Origin: an uncultured Prevotellaceae bacterium
GTDB lineage: Bacteria > Bacteroidota > Bacteroidia > Bacteroidales > Bacteroidaceae
Length of the DNA stretch: 64,000 nt
Direction of reading: 5' to 3'
NCBI GenBank assembly: GCA_902762325.1
Contig: CACWNV010000003.1
Coordinates: 99,302 to 163,301 of the forward strand
In this document: positions 46,010-54,938 of the stretch, piece after piece
Layout: every line of letters starts with the position of its first letter
Position numbering within the stretch: the first letter of the stretch is position 1
Program-made: the position numbers and the translations under genes
The notes under the pieces: generated by a model
Databases searched by the model: none
What the model saw: the letters and a program-made list of their open reading frames with translations, nothing else
Told to the model about the DNA's origin: nothing

Positions 46010-48145
46010 ATGGCAGCAATTGGAAAAATCAGGAGCTGGGGACCCGCACTAGTTAGTGTTATTGCACTAGCTCTTTTTGCATTCATTGCCGAGGAGCTGT
46101 TCCGTTCTTGCGAATCTACTCGTAACGATCAAAGACAGCAGGTTGGTGAAGTTCTTGGAGAAAAAATCAATGTTCAGGATTTCCAGAAACTCGTCGATGA
46201 GTACACAGAGGTTATTAAAATGCAACAAGGACAGGAGCAGCTGAATGAGGCTCAGATGAACCAAGTTAAGGACATGGTATGGAACACATACGTCCAGAAT
46301 AAGCTCTTGGAGGCTGAAGCAAAGAAACTGGGACTCACGGTTACTGACAAAGAACTTGAGAACATGCTCAAAGAAGGTACTAATCCTATGCTTCTTCAGA
46401 CTCCTTTTGTTAATCAGCAGACAGGTCGTTTCGATGTGAATTCACTTCAGCGTTTCCTTGCTGATTACAAGAAGAACACTAATCCTCAGATGGCAAAGCA
46501 GTATGAGACCATTTACAGATACTGGACTTTCATGGAGAAGACTCTGCGCCAGCAGACACTTGCTCAGAAGTATCAAGGTCTTCTTGCACATTGCCTGCTT
46601 TCAAATCCTGTAGCAGCAAAGCAAGCATTTGAGGATGAGAATGTCGAAAGTCAGGTTACTTTGGCTGCACTCCCATACAATAGCATTGACGACAGCAAGG
46701 TTGAGGTTTCTGAAAGCGAACTGAAATCAAAATACAATGAGATGAAGTCACGCTTCATGCAGTATGTTGAGAGCCGTGATGTAAAGTATGTAGACATTCA
46801 GGTTGATGCTTCTGAAGCTGACCGCTCTGCTTTACAGAAGGATTTTGCTGCATATAATAAATTGTTGGCAGAAAACGAAGACCCGTCTGATGCTGTTCGT
46901 AAGAGCACTTCTCTTGTAAGTTATTTAGGAATTCCTGTTGCAAAAGAGGCTTTCCCAAGTGATGTTGCACAGCGTCTTGACTCTATGTCTGTAGGTGGAG
47001 TGTTTGGTCCTTATGAGAACAAGCAGGACAATACCCTTAATTTGATTAAGCTTGTTGCAAAGCAGCAGCTTCCTGATTCTGTTCAGTACAGACAGATCCA
47101 GGTTGGTGGAGAAACAGCAGATGTTGCACACAAGAGAGCTGACTCTATTTACAATGCTTTGAAAGCAGGTGCTGATTTTGAAGCTATTGCAAAGAAATAT
47201 GGTCAGACTGGTGAGAAGAACTGGATGGTAACCAGCCAGTACCAGAATGCTCCGTCTATTGATGTTGATTCGAAGGGATATATTAATAGTCTGAACACAA
47301 TGTCTGTAAATGAACTGAAAAACATTACTCTGCCTCAGGGTAACATCATTGTTCAGGTTGTTGATCGTAAGAATATGATTAACAAATACACAGCTGCTGT
47401 TATTAAGAAGACTATTGACTTCTCAAAAGACACCTATAATTCTGCATACAATAAATTCAGTTCATACGTAAGTGCAAACCGTACTATCGAGGATCTTGAG
47501 AAGAATGCTCAGAAGAATGGATATAGGGTGCAGGAAATGAAGGATGTAACAACATCTCAGCATTATCTTGCTGGTATTCACAGCACTCGTGATGCACTGA
47601 AGTGGCTCTTTGAAGCAAAAGAAGGTGAAATTTCACCGATGTACGAATGTGGTGACAACAATCACTTGCTGGTCGTAATGCTTGATAAGATTCATCCAAT
47701 TGGTAATCGTAGTATCAATGACGAGCAGGTTAAAGAATTGGTTAAGGCTGAAGCTATTAAGGATAAGAAAGCTGCTCAGCTGATTGCAAAACTCGAAGGT
47801 GTAAAGGATATTAACGGTGCAAAAGCAAAAGGTGCTACTGTTACAGATGTTAACCAAGTAACATTTGCAGCTCCTGTGTTTGTTCCTTCAGCAAGTGTCA
47901 GCGAACCAGCCCTGAGTGGAGCCATTGCAGCTACACCTAAAGGCAAGTTCAGCGCTCAGCCAGTAAAGGGTAATGGTGGAGTGTATGTCTTCTTAGTCAA
48001 CAATAAGACAAATCGTCCTGGGAAACTTGACACAAAGGCAATGGAGCAGAGACTGCGTCAGAAGGCCATGCAATATGCAGGAGGATTCAACAATGAATTA
48101 TACCTGAAGGCTAAAGTTGTTGATAATAGATATCTGTTCTTCTAA
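46010..48145 (+). CDS. Membrane-anchored peptidyl-prolyl isomerase/chaperone (SurA/PpiD-like)
   Basis: Periplasmic chaperone expected to help fold outer-membrane and exported proteins. Of 711 residues, the first 30 or so form an uncleaved membrane anchor (GPALVSVIALALFAFIAEEL). A SurA N-like helical domain follows (about 40-200). A parvulin (PPIC) domain spans about 355-455, beginning YRQIQVGGETADVAHKRADS, and is rather divergent. A second chaperone region completes the protein. Similar architecture to PpiD (623 in E. coli). It ends at a strong terminator and follows the barrel-lptC-CorC group, an order seen in other Bacteroidetes. Confidence 0.88.
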   Translation: MAAIGKIRSWGPALVSVIALALFAFIAEELFRSCESTRNDQRQQVGEVLGEKINVQDFQKLVDEYTEVIKMQQGQEQLNEAQMNQVKDMVWNTYVQNKLLEAEAKKLGLTVTDKELENMLKEGTNPMLLQTPFVNQQTGRFDVNSLQRFLADYKKNTNPQMAKQYETIYRYWTFMEKTLRQQTLAQKYQGLLAHCLLSNPVAAKQAFEDENVESQVTLAALPYNSIDDSKVEVSESELKSKYNEMKSRFMQYVESRDVKYVDIQVDASEADRSALQKDFAAYNKLLAENEDPSDAVRKSTSLVSYLGIPVAKEAFPSDVAQRLDSMSVGGVFGPYENKQDNTLNLIKLVAKQQLPDSVQYRQIQVGGETADVAHKRADSIYNALKAGADFEAIAKKYGQTGEKNWMVTSQYQNAPSIDVDSKGYINSLNTMSVNELKNITLPQGNIIVQVVDRKNMINKYTAAVIKKTIDFSKDTYNSAYNKFSSYVSANRTIEDLEKNAQKNGYRVQEMKDVTTSQHYLAGIHSTRDALKWLFEAKEGEISPMYECGDNNHLLVVMLDKIHPIGNRSINDEQVKELVKAEAIKDKKAAQLIAKLEGVKDINGAKAKGATVTDVNQVTFAAPVFVPSASVSEPALSGAIAATPKGKFSAQPVKGNGGVYVFLVNNKTNRPGKLDTKAMEQRLRQKAMQYAGGFNNELYLKAKVVDNRYLFF

Positions 48146-48165
48146 GAACACCTATTTATATATAT

Positions 48166-48211
48166 AATAAAGAATCCCGGTGTACTTCAAAGTATACCGG
48201 GATTCTTTATT
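48166..48211. terminator. Long bidirectional terminator
   Basis: Arms of 22 bases (48166-48187 with 48190-48211) pair with a single G-U pair; the innermost pairs would open as the loop. The core AATCCCGGT is shared with the mutY-rpmA terminator. It serves the convergent PpiD-like gene and the acidic-tailed gene at 48237. Confidence 0.85.
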
Positions 48212-48236
48212 CATTAAATAATATATGATTCAACAT

Positions 48237-49049
48237 CTAATACTCATCGTCTGCAACATCCTCAGCTTCTAAATTCAGGTCTTCTGGATCTGTATCAAAT
48301 GTTGTACGATAACTTTCTTCTGTTAACTTATCTTCATCAAATTCGTCTTCATCTTCATCATCATAATTGTTCTCATCTTCTAATTCGATATCCTCGTCGT
48401 CATCATCATCCTCATCATCATTATACTTGCTATATTCATCATCGTTATCAAATTTCAGCCGTGGCTTTTCCATTTCAGGCTTTTCCTTGGCAAATATAGC
48501 TTCAACCCAACTGCCTTTTTCTATTTCCAACACGTCAAATCCATCAGCGACCTTTTTGTCATACATACCTCCAGGTTTATGTAACCGGTCTTTAGGAAGA
48601 GTAGTAGTACTGATGTCAAATCCACTTTCAATAATATCACGAATACTCTGAGAAAGTGATTCCCATCCACCACCAAAGTTTCTATCAATTACTTCCATGA
48701 GCTTGGCTGCAGTGATGTGACGAATATTCTCGTAAGTTAAATCGGTAACTCGCATGATGGGATGCTTTTTTAAAGCCCATTTAACTTTAGTATTCTCATC
48801 AATGCGAACACTACCAATCTTAAATCCACGCGACTCATACTTATCAATCACTTCAGGTTTATCAATCTTTATTTCTTCAAGATCGAAAGCACTACGAATG
48901 ATATCGGTATAATGACGCATGTTATCTTTGAGGTCTGCATCTTTTTCCGCTACTTCCCACATCCGGAAAATATCGTTCTCTTGTACTTCCCAAACATTAC
49001 CTTTATTCAAGGTTTTTAGTGTTAAAAAGCTATTTCCTTCTTGTTTCAT
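48237..49049 (-). CDS. Conserved protein with a highly acidic C-terminal tail, function unknown
   Basis: 270 residues, no signal peptide or membrane helix. The N-terminal 180 or so residues are predicted to fold (KGNVWEVQENDIFRMWEVAE, then KIDKPEVIDKYESRGFKIGS). ESLSQSIRDIIESGFDISTT resembles a helical DNA- or protein-binding segment. The last 75 residues are dominated by Asp and Glu, including DDEDDDDDEDIELEDE, and are almost certainly disordered. Such tails can mimic nucleic acids or bind basic proteins, but no role is known to me. It is transcribed divergently from rarA through paired promoters at 49127-49205. I do not recognise the family. Confidence 0.7.
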   Translation of the reverse strand: MKQEGNSFLTLKTLNKGNVWEVQENDIFRMWEVAEKDADLKDNMRHYTDIIRSAFDLEEIKIDKPEVIDKYESRGFKIGSVRIDENTKVKWALKKHPIMRVTDLTYENIRHITAAKLMEVIDRNFGGGWESLSQSIRDIIESGFDISTTTLPKDRLHKPGGMYDKKVADGFDVLEIEKGSWVEAIFAKEKPEMEKPRLKFDNDDEYSKYNDDEDDDDDEDIELEDENNYDDEDEDEFDEDKLTEESYRTTFDTDPEDLNLEAEDVADDEY

Positions 49050-49126
49050 ATATATTCAGTTGTTATTTCTACCAAATAATAACAATTCTATGTTATTAAT
49101 ACTCTTTACTGTTTTTCTTGATAATG

Positions 49127-49158
49127 CAAAAGTAAAGAGTTTGTACTTAATTAGCAAA
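49127..49158 (-). promoter_or_regulatory. Promoter of the acidic-tailed gene
   Basis: Minus-strand TTTG (49155-49158) and TACTTTTG (49127-49134) separated by 20 bases. Start codon lies 77 bases downstream. Confidence 0.7.
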
Positions 49159-49197
49159 CTTTTCACATAAAATTTTTAGTTTGTCTGTATTTTACAC

Positions 49198-49205
49198 TAT
49201 CTTTG
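49198..49205 (+). promoter_or_regulatory. -7 element for rarA, giving a very short leader
   Basis: TATCTTTG lies only 8 bases before the ATG at 49214. Transcription starting at the usual distance would give an mRNA with little or no 5' leader. The open frame to 49181 begins upstream of this box and is therefore rejected. Confidence 0.6.
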
Positions 49206-49213
49206 TCAAAAAA

Positions 49214-50488
49214 ATGAGCGAGCCATTAGCTGAAAGGATGCGTCCACGTACCTTAGACGAGTATGTAGGGCAAAAACATTTATTAGGAGAGGGAGCCGTT
49301 TTACGCAGAATGATTGAAACGGGTCATATTTCTTCGTTTATACTTTGGGGGCCTCCAGGTGTAGGTAAAACGACATTAGCACAAATCATTGCCAACATCT
49401 TGAAAGTTCCCTTTTATACCTTGAGTGCTGTTACCAGTGGTGTAAAGGACGTAAGAGATGTTATAGACCGTGCAAAAAGCAGCCGGTTTTTCAATTCCGC
49501 TTCTCCCATTCTTTTCATTGATGAAATTCATCGGTTTAATAAATCACAGCAAGACTCTCTGCTCGGGGCTGTCGAAAGAGGAGTCGTAACCTTGATTGGT
49601 GCAACCACAGAGAATCCATCATTCGAGGTAATTCGTCCCTTATTATCTCGTTGTCAGCTTTATGTGCTGAAGTCTCTTGAAAAAGATGATCTGTTAGAGC
49701 TGCTGAATCGGGCAATATCCAAAGACATTGAATTAAGTAAGAAATCAATCCAATTAAAAGAATATGCTGCTATATTACGATATAGTGGAGGAGATGCCCG
49801 AAAACTATTAAACATACTTGAGTTAGTCGTGGAAGCTGAAGGTGCTGACAACATTGTTATTACTGACCAACTTGTAGAAACTCGTCTTCAACAAAATCCT
49901 TTAGCTTATGACAAAGACGGGGAAATGCATTATGATATCATTTCTGCCTTTATTAAGAGCATTCGTGGAAGTGACCCAGATGCAGCATTATATTGGATGG
50001 CACGCATGATAGAAGGAGGGGAAGATCCCCAGTTTATTGCACGTCGGCTTGTTATCAGTGCTTCTGAAGACATCGGTCTTGCTAATCCAAATGCATTACT
50101 TTTGGCAAATGCCGCTTTTGATGCTGTCATGAAGATAGGATGGCCTGAAGGTCGGATTCCTTTAGCAGAAGCAACGGTCTATTTAGCATCTTCTCCTAAG
50201 AGCAATTCTGCCTATTTAGCAATTGATAATGCATTAAGTAAGGTTAGAGAAACAGGAAACCTACAAGTGCCCCTTCATTTGCGCAATGCTCCTACTGGAT
50301 TAATGAAACAATTAGGATATAGCGATGGCTATAAATATAGTCACGACTATCCCGATCATTTTATAGAACAACAATATTTGCCCGATGAATTAAAAAGTGC
50401 CCGTTTTTGGCATCCTCAGCATAATGTGATGGAAGACAAACAAGTGAATTGGATTAAACGCTGTTGGGGAAACAGATTTGATGATTAA
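49214..50488 (+). CDS. rarA: Replication-associated recombination ATPase RarA (MgsA)
   Basis: AAA+ ATPase related to clamp loaders that acts at stalled replication forks. From 49214 it has 424 residues and starts MSEPLAERMRPRTLDEYVGQ, the family opening. Walker A GPPGVGKTTLA is near residue 50, Walker B ILFIDEIHRFNKSQQD near 95, sensor 1 LIGATTENPSFE and arginine-finger region PLLSRCQ. The C-terminal MgsA domain contains ALYWMARMIEGGEDP. Full length. A membrane-protein gene follows 24 bases after its stop. Confidence 0.95.
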   Translation: MSEPLAERMRPRTLDEYVGQKHLLGEGAVLRRMIETGHISSFILWGPPGVGKTTLAQIIANILKVPFYTLSAVTSGVKDVRDVIDRAKSSRFFNSASPILFIDEIHRFNKSQQDSLLGAVERGVVTLIGATTENPSFEVIRPLLSRCQLYVLKSLEKDDLLELLNRAISKDIELSKKSIQLKEYAAILRYSGGDARKLLNILELVVEAEGADNIVITDQLVETRLQQNPLAYDKDGEMHYDIISAFIKSIRGSDPDAALYWMARMIEGGEDPQFIARRLVISASEDIGLANPNALLLANAAFDAVMKIGWPEGRIPLAEATVYLASSPKSNSAYLAIDNALSKVRETGNLQVPLHLRNAPTGLMKQLGYSDGYKYSHDYPDHFIEQQYLPDELKSARFWHPQHNVMEDKQVNWIKRCWGNRFDD

Positions 50489-50512
50489 TTGGCAGTATAA
50501 TAATAAAAGCTT

Positions 50513-51145
50513 ATGCTATACGATGATACAGAGTTTGTGCAGACAGTTCAAAGAATTATAGAATTCTTAGGAACATTTGCATTTGCCATATCAGGCATAC
50601 GTCATGCGGCAGCAAAGAATTTCGACTGGTTTGGAGGCTTTGTTTGTGGTGTTGCCGTTGCCATCGGAGGAGGAACAATCCGTGACGTAATGCTTGGTGT
50701 CGTCCCTTTCTGGATGACAAACCCTTTCTATTTAATATGCACCGCATTGGCTCAGGTATTTGTTATTGCCTTAGCTCGCTCATTAAAGAAGCTTGATAAT
50801 GCCTGGTTTGTCTTTGACACGCTTGGTTTAGCCTTGTTTACTATTGCTGGCCTACAAAAAACACTGGATTGTGGATATCCGTTCTGGGTGGCAATCATCA
50901 TGGGATGCATAACAGGATCTGCAGGTGGTGTCATTCGTGATATACTATTAAATAAGGAACCTGTTATCTTCCGAAAAGAGATATATGCAATGGCGAGTAT
51001 CGGAGGTGGTATCCTTTATTGGTTATTAGGGATTTTGCAGGTAAATGTTGGCATTGCTACCTTCACATCATTCTCTTTGATTTGTATAATCAGGTTTTTG
51101 GCGATGAAATATCACATTTCATTACCTAAACTTCATGAAGAATAG
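50513..51145 (+). CDS. TRIC/UPF0126 (YadS-type) membrane protein
   Basis: 210-residue integral membrane protein with two tandem three-helix repeats, each with a glycine-rich motif: FCGVAVAIGGGTIRDVMLG-like sequence in repeat one (about 40-62) and IMGCITGSAGGVIRDILLN in repeat two (about 123-145), plus a seventh helix. This is the prokaryotic TRIC cation channel arrangement. Proposed role is potassium or glycine-linked transport; substrate not shown by sequence. It lies between rarA and serS. Confidence 0.85.
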   Translation: MLYDDTEFVQTVQRIIEFLGTFAFAISGIRHAAAKNFDWFGGFVCGVAVAIGGGTIRDVMLGVVPFWMTNPFYLICTALAQVFVIALARSLKKLDNAWFVFDTLGLALFTIAGLQKTLDCGYPFWVAIIMGCITGSAGGVIRDILLNKEPVIFRKEIYAMASIGGGILYWLLGILQVNVGIATFTSFSLICIIRFLAMKYHISLPKLHEE

Positions 51146-51221
51146 GTTCTTACGAACCCCCAATCTTCAATATCTTCATTATAAAAATAAAGAAATTTTT
51201 CATTCTTTCATTTTTTAATTG

Positions 51222-51229
51222 TAACTTTG
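51222..51229 (+). promoter_or_regulatory. -7 element for serS
   Basis: TAACTTTG matches TAnnTTTG, 38 bases before the serS ATG at 51268. Confidence 0.6.
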
Positions 51230-51267
51230 CATGATGGAATAGAAATAATTTATAAATTCAGATAAAT

Positions 51268-52557
51268 ATGCTTACACTTAAACTTATCACAGAAGAAACG
51301 GAGCGTGTGATTCGTGGTTTAGAAAAAAAACATTTTAAAGATGCTGAACAAGCAATCAACAACGTAATAGATACTGACAAAAAAAGACGTGAGGCTCAGC
51401 GGAAGCTTGATCAAGTAAAACAGCAGTCTAAACAATTGGCTGCTCAAATCGGTCAATTAATGAAGCAGGGGAATCGGGCAGAAGCAGACAACATAAAATC
51501 GCAAGTTGCTTCATTGAAGATTGAGGATAAGAATCTTCAATTACAGATGGACGAGGCAGAAAAAGAGCTTGTAAATCTTCTTTGTCAAATCCCCAATATT
51601 CCCAATGATGATGTACCCGAAGGTGCAGATGCATCATCTAATGTTGTAGTGAAAGAGGGTGGAGTAGCTCCTGAGTTGGGCGAAGACGCTTTATGTCATT
51701 GGGATTTATGTAAAAAGTTTAATTTGATAGACTTCGATCTCGGTGTGAAGATAACGGGTGCTGGATTCCCTGTTTATATAGGTAAAATGGCTCGTTTACA
51801 ACGTGCATTGGAGGCATTCTTCCTGGAAGAAGCACGCAAAAGTGGCTATCTTGAAATACAGCCCCCTTATGTTGTAAATCAAGCTTCTGGTTATGGAACT
51901 GGCCAATTACCTGATAAAGAAGGACAAATGTACCATTGTAATGCAGATGATCTGTATTTGATTCCGACGGCAGAGGTACCTGTCACAAATATTTTCCGTG
52001 ATGTGATTCTCGAGGAAAAAGATCTTCCAATTAAGCGTTGTGCCTATTCTGCCTGTTTCCGTCGTGAAGCTGGTTCTTATGGAAAGGACGTTAGAGGCCT
52101 CAACCGATTACATCAATTTGATAAAGTTGAGATTGTCCGTATTGACACGCCACAACATTCTTATGATTCTTTAAATGAGATGCTTGAGCATGTGGAAGGA
52201 TTGATGAAGAAACTTGAACTTCCATATCATATTCTTAAATTGTGTGGAGGAGACATGAGCTTTACTTCTGCAATTTGTTACGACTTTGAAGTATGGAGTG
52301 CAGCTCAAAAAAGATGGCTTGAGGTATCTTCTGTCTCCAATTTTGAAAGTTATCAGGCAAATCGCCTAAAATGCCGTTACCGTCATGCAGATGACAAGAA
52401 GATTGAACTTTGTCATACTCTCAACGGTTCTGCATTAGCTTTACCCCGCATTGTAGCAGCTATCATTGAAAACAATCAGACACCTGACGGTATTCGTGTA
52501 CCACGTTGCTTGATACCTTATTGTGGGTTTGACATGTTGGACGACAAGAATTTTTGA
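51268..52557 (+). CDS. serS: Seryl-tRNA synthetase
   Basis: Class II synthetase that charges tRNA-Ser. The N-terminal coiled-coil arm (about 35-110) binds the long variable arm of the tRNA. Motif 2 is CFRREAGSYGKDVRGLNRLH (about 259-278). Motif 3 is NGSALALPRIVAAIIENNQ near residue 390. 429 residues, full length. The stop is 20 bases before the start of the NfnAB gene, so co-transcription is plausible. Confidence 0.96.
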   Translation: MLTLKLITEETERVIRGLEKKHFKDAEQAINNVIDTDKKRREAQRKLDQVKQQSKQLAAQIGQLMKQGNRAEADNIKSQVASLKIEDKNLQLQMDEAEKELVNLLCQIPNIPNDDVPEGADASSNVVVKEGGVAPELGEDALCHWDLCKKFNLIDFDLGVKITGAGFPVYIGKMARLQRALEAFFLEEARKSGYLEIQPPYVVNQASGYGTGQLPDKEGQMYHCNADDLYLIPTAEVPVTNIFRDVILEEKDLPIKRCAYSACFRREAGSYGKDVRGLNRLHQFDKVEIVRIDTPQHSYDSLNEMLEHVEGLMKKLELPYHILKLCGGDMSFTSAICYDFEVWSAAQKRWLEVSSVSNFESYQANRLKCRYRHADDKKIELCHTLNGSALALPRIVAAIIENNQTPDGIRVPRCLIPYCGFDMLDDKNF

Positions 52558-52577
52558 CAACCAAAAACAAGAATAAT

Positions 52578-54938
52578 ATGAATAAAATCGTACGTAAAGA
52601 GCAGTTTTCCGAAAAAGTTTATCTTTTAGAAGTGGAAGCACCTCTTATTGCTAAAAGCCGTAAAGCAGGAAACTTCGTGATTGTCCGTGTGGATCAGCAT
52701 GGTGAAAGAATGCCATTGACAATAGCAGAAGCTGATATCAATCGTGGAACAATCACACTTGTCGTACAAAAAGTAGGACTTTCTTCAACAAAACTCTGCA
52801 ATTTGAATGAAGGGGATTTCGTAGCCGATGTTGTTGGACCATTAGGTAATCCTACTCACATTGAAAAGTTTGGTACTGTCATTTGTGCCGGTGGTGGTGT
52901 CGGTGTTGCCCCGATGCTCCCTATCATTCAAGCGTTGAAGGCAGCAGGGAATCGCGTTTTATCAGTATTGGCCGGACGTTCTAAAGACCTTATTATTATG
53001 GAAGATAAGGTTCGTGAAAGTTCTGATGAAGTAATAATCATGACTGACGATGGAAGTTACGGTGAAAAAGGAGTAGTAACAGTCGGTATAGAGAAGTTTA
53101 TTCTTCAAGAAGGACATATAGACCGTGCTTTTGCCATTGGTCCTCCCATTATGATGAAATTCTCTTGTCTATTAACTCAAAAATACAATATACCTACAGA
53201 TGTATCTTTGAATACCATTATGGTTGACGGTACAGGAATGTGTGGAGCATGCCGTTTAACTATAGGTGGCAAAACGAAATTTGTATGTATTGACGGTCCG
53301 GAATTTGATGGTGCATTAGTGGACTGGGATGAGATGTTTAAACGTATGGGCTCATTCAAGAAGGCAGAAATAGAAGAAATGGAGCATTTTGAAGAGCACA
53401 TCTGGAACACTCCTTCGAATTCTCAGGAAGATTTGGGATGTACAAAGGTGTCAGCAATTGAAGATAATGCTACAGATCCTATTTCCGTTCTTACAGATAG
53501 AGATGCAGAATGGCGTCAGACTATTCGGAAATCTATGAAGCCGAAAGAACGTACGCAGATAGAAAGGGTAGTTATGCCAGAACTTGATCCTATCTACCGT
53601 GCTACAACCCGTACAGAGGAAGTTAATATTGGATTGACTCCTGAGATGGCGGTTCTTGAAGCCAAACGATGTCTCGACTGTGCAAAACCAACTTGCATCG
53701 AGGGATGTCCTGTAAACATCAACATACCGTCATTTATTAAGAATATAGAAAGAGGTATGTTCTTGTCGGCTGCTAAAGTGTTGAAAAACACATCATCTCT
53801 CCCTGCTGTATGTGGAAGAGTCTGTCCTCAAGAAAAGCAGTGTGAAAGTAAATGTATTCACCTGAAAATGAATAGCCAGCCGGTTGCCATTGGTTATCTG
53901 GAACGCTTTGCTGCTGATTTTGAAAGAGAAAGCGGTAAAATTTCGTTGCCAGAGATTGAACCGTCCAATGGTATGAAGATTGCTGTTGTCGGTTCAGGTC
54001 CAGCTGGTTTGAGCTTTGCCGGTGATATGATAAAAAAAGGATATGATGTCTATGTGTTTGAAGCATTGCATGAGATTGGCGGTGTGCTGAAATATGGTAT
54101 ACCAGAATTCCGTCTTCCTAATAGGATTGTTGATGTTGAGATAGACAACTTGAAGAAGATGGGGGTACACTTCCAAACTGATGTAATCGTTGGAAAGACC
54201 ATAAGTGTCCAGGATTTAGAGGAACAAGGCTTTAAAGGAATCTTCGTTGGTTCCGGTGCAGGTCTTCCTAATTTCATGAATATTCCAGGAGAGAATTTCC
54301 TCAATATTATGTCTTCCAACGAATATCTTACCCGTGTAAACCTAATGGATGCGGCCAATCCTAAAAGCGACACTCCTTTAAACTTTGGCAAAAAAGTTGT
54401 TGTCGTAGGCGGAGGAAACACAGCCATGGATTCATGTCGAACAGCAAAGAGACTCGGTGCTGATGTGACGATAGTATATCGGCGTTCTGAAGCTGAGATG
54501 CCTGCTCGACTTGAAGAAGTAAAACATGCGAAAGAAGAAGGAATTAAATTCCTCACTTTGCATAACCCAATAGAATATCTATCAGATGAGAATGGAGCCG
54601 TAAGGGCTGTTGTACTTCAGGTGATGGAGCTTGGTGAGCCAGATGCCAGCGGACGTCGTTCTCCTATTCCTGTAGAAGGTAAGACTATTACTCTTGATGT
54701 TGATCAGGTGATTGTTGCTATAGGTGTTTCTCCAAATCCGTTAGTACCTAAGAGTATTGAAGGACTAACTTTAGGAAGAAAGAATACGATTTGTGTGAAT
54801 GAAGAAATGCAATCGTCTCGCTCTAATTTGTATGCTGGAGGTGACATCGTCCGTGGTGGAGCTACTGTTATTTTAGCTATGGGTGATGGCCGTCGGGCTG
54901 CGTTGAATATGGATAAACAATTAAGAAATACTCAATAA
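52578..54938 (+). CDS. Fused NfnA-NfnB: NADH-dependent reduced ferredoxin:NADP oxidoreductase
   Basis: Electron-bifurcating transhydrogenase in one chain of 786 residues. The NfnA half (about 1-280, PyrK/ferredoxin-reductase fold) has FAD and NAD(H) sites and a [2Fe-2S] centre: Asp217, Cys222, Cys225 and Cys237, with Asp in place of the first Cys of PyrK. The NfnB half (about 300-786) resembles the glutamate synthase small subunit: [4Fe-4S] motifs at C365-x2-C-x4-C-x3-C and about 410-424, FAD loop VVGSGPAGLSFAG and NADPH loop VVVVGGGNTAMDS. The frame extends to 52554, but ATG 52578 (MNKIVRKEQF) fits the family. Genome annotations usually call this DHOD-B/GltD fusion. With Rnf at the start of the window it ties together ferredoxin, NADH and NADPH. 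Confidence 0.88.
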   Translation: MNKIVRKEQFSEKVYLLEVEAPLIAKSRKAGNFVIVRVDQHGERMPLTIAEADINRGTITLVVQKVGLSSTKLCNLNEGDFVADVVGPLGNPTHIEKFGTVICAGGGVGVAPMLPIIQALKAAGNRVLSVLAGRSKDLIIMEDKVRESSDEVIIMTDDGSYGEKGVVTVGIEKFILQEGHIDRAFAIGPPIMMKFSCLLTQKYNIPTDVSLNTIMVDGTGMCGACRLTIGGKTKFVCIDGPEFDGALVDWDEMFKRMGSFKKAEIEEMEHFEEHIWNTPSNSQEDLGCTKVSAIEDNATDPISVLTDRDAEWRQTIRKSMKPKERTQIERVVMPELDPIYRATTRTEEVNIGLTPEMAVLEAKRCLDCAKPTCIEGCPVNINIPSFIKNIERGMFLSAAKVLKNTSSLPAVCGRVCPQEKQCESKCIHLKMNSQPVAIGYLERFAADFERESGKISLPEIEPSNGMKIAVVGSGPAGLSFAGDMIKKGYDVYVFEALHEIGGVLKYGIPEFRLPNRIVDVEIDNLKKMGVHFQTDVIVGKTISVQDLEEQGFKGIFVGSGAGLPNFMNIPGENFLNIMSSNEYLTRVNLMDAANPKSDTPLNFGKKVVVVGGGNTAMDSCRTAKRLGADVTIVYRRSEAEMPARLEEVKHAKEEGIKFLTLHNPIEYLSDENGAVRAVVLQVMELGEPDASGRRSPIPVEGKTITLDVDQVIVAIGVSPNPLVPKSIEGLTLGRKNTICVNEEMQSSRSNLYAGGDIVRGGATVILAMGDGRRAALNMDKQLRNTQ

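Noticed and set aside
48299-48651. Serine/histidine-rich plus-strand frames opposite the acidic-tailed protein
   Set aside because: Composition is simply the complement of Asp/Glu codons.
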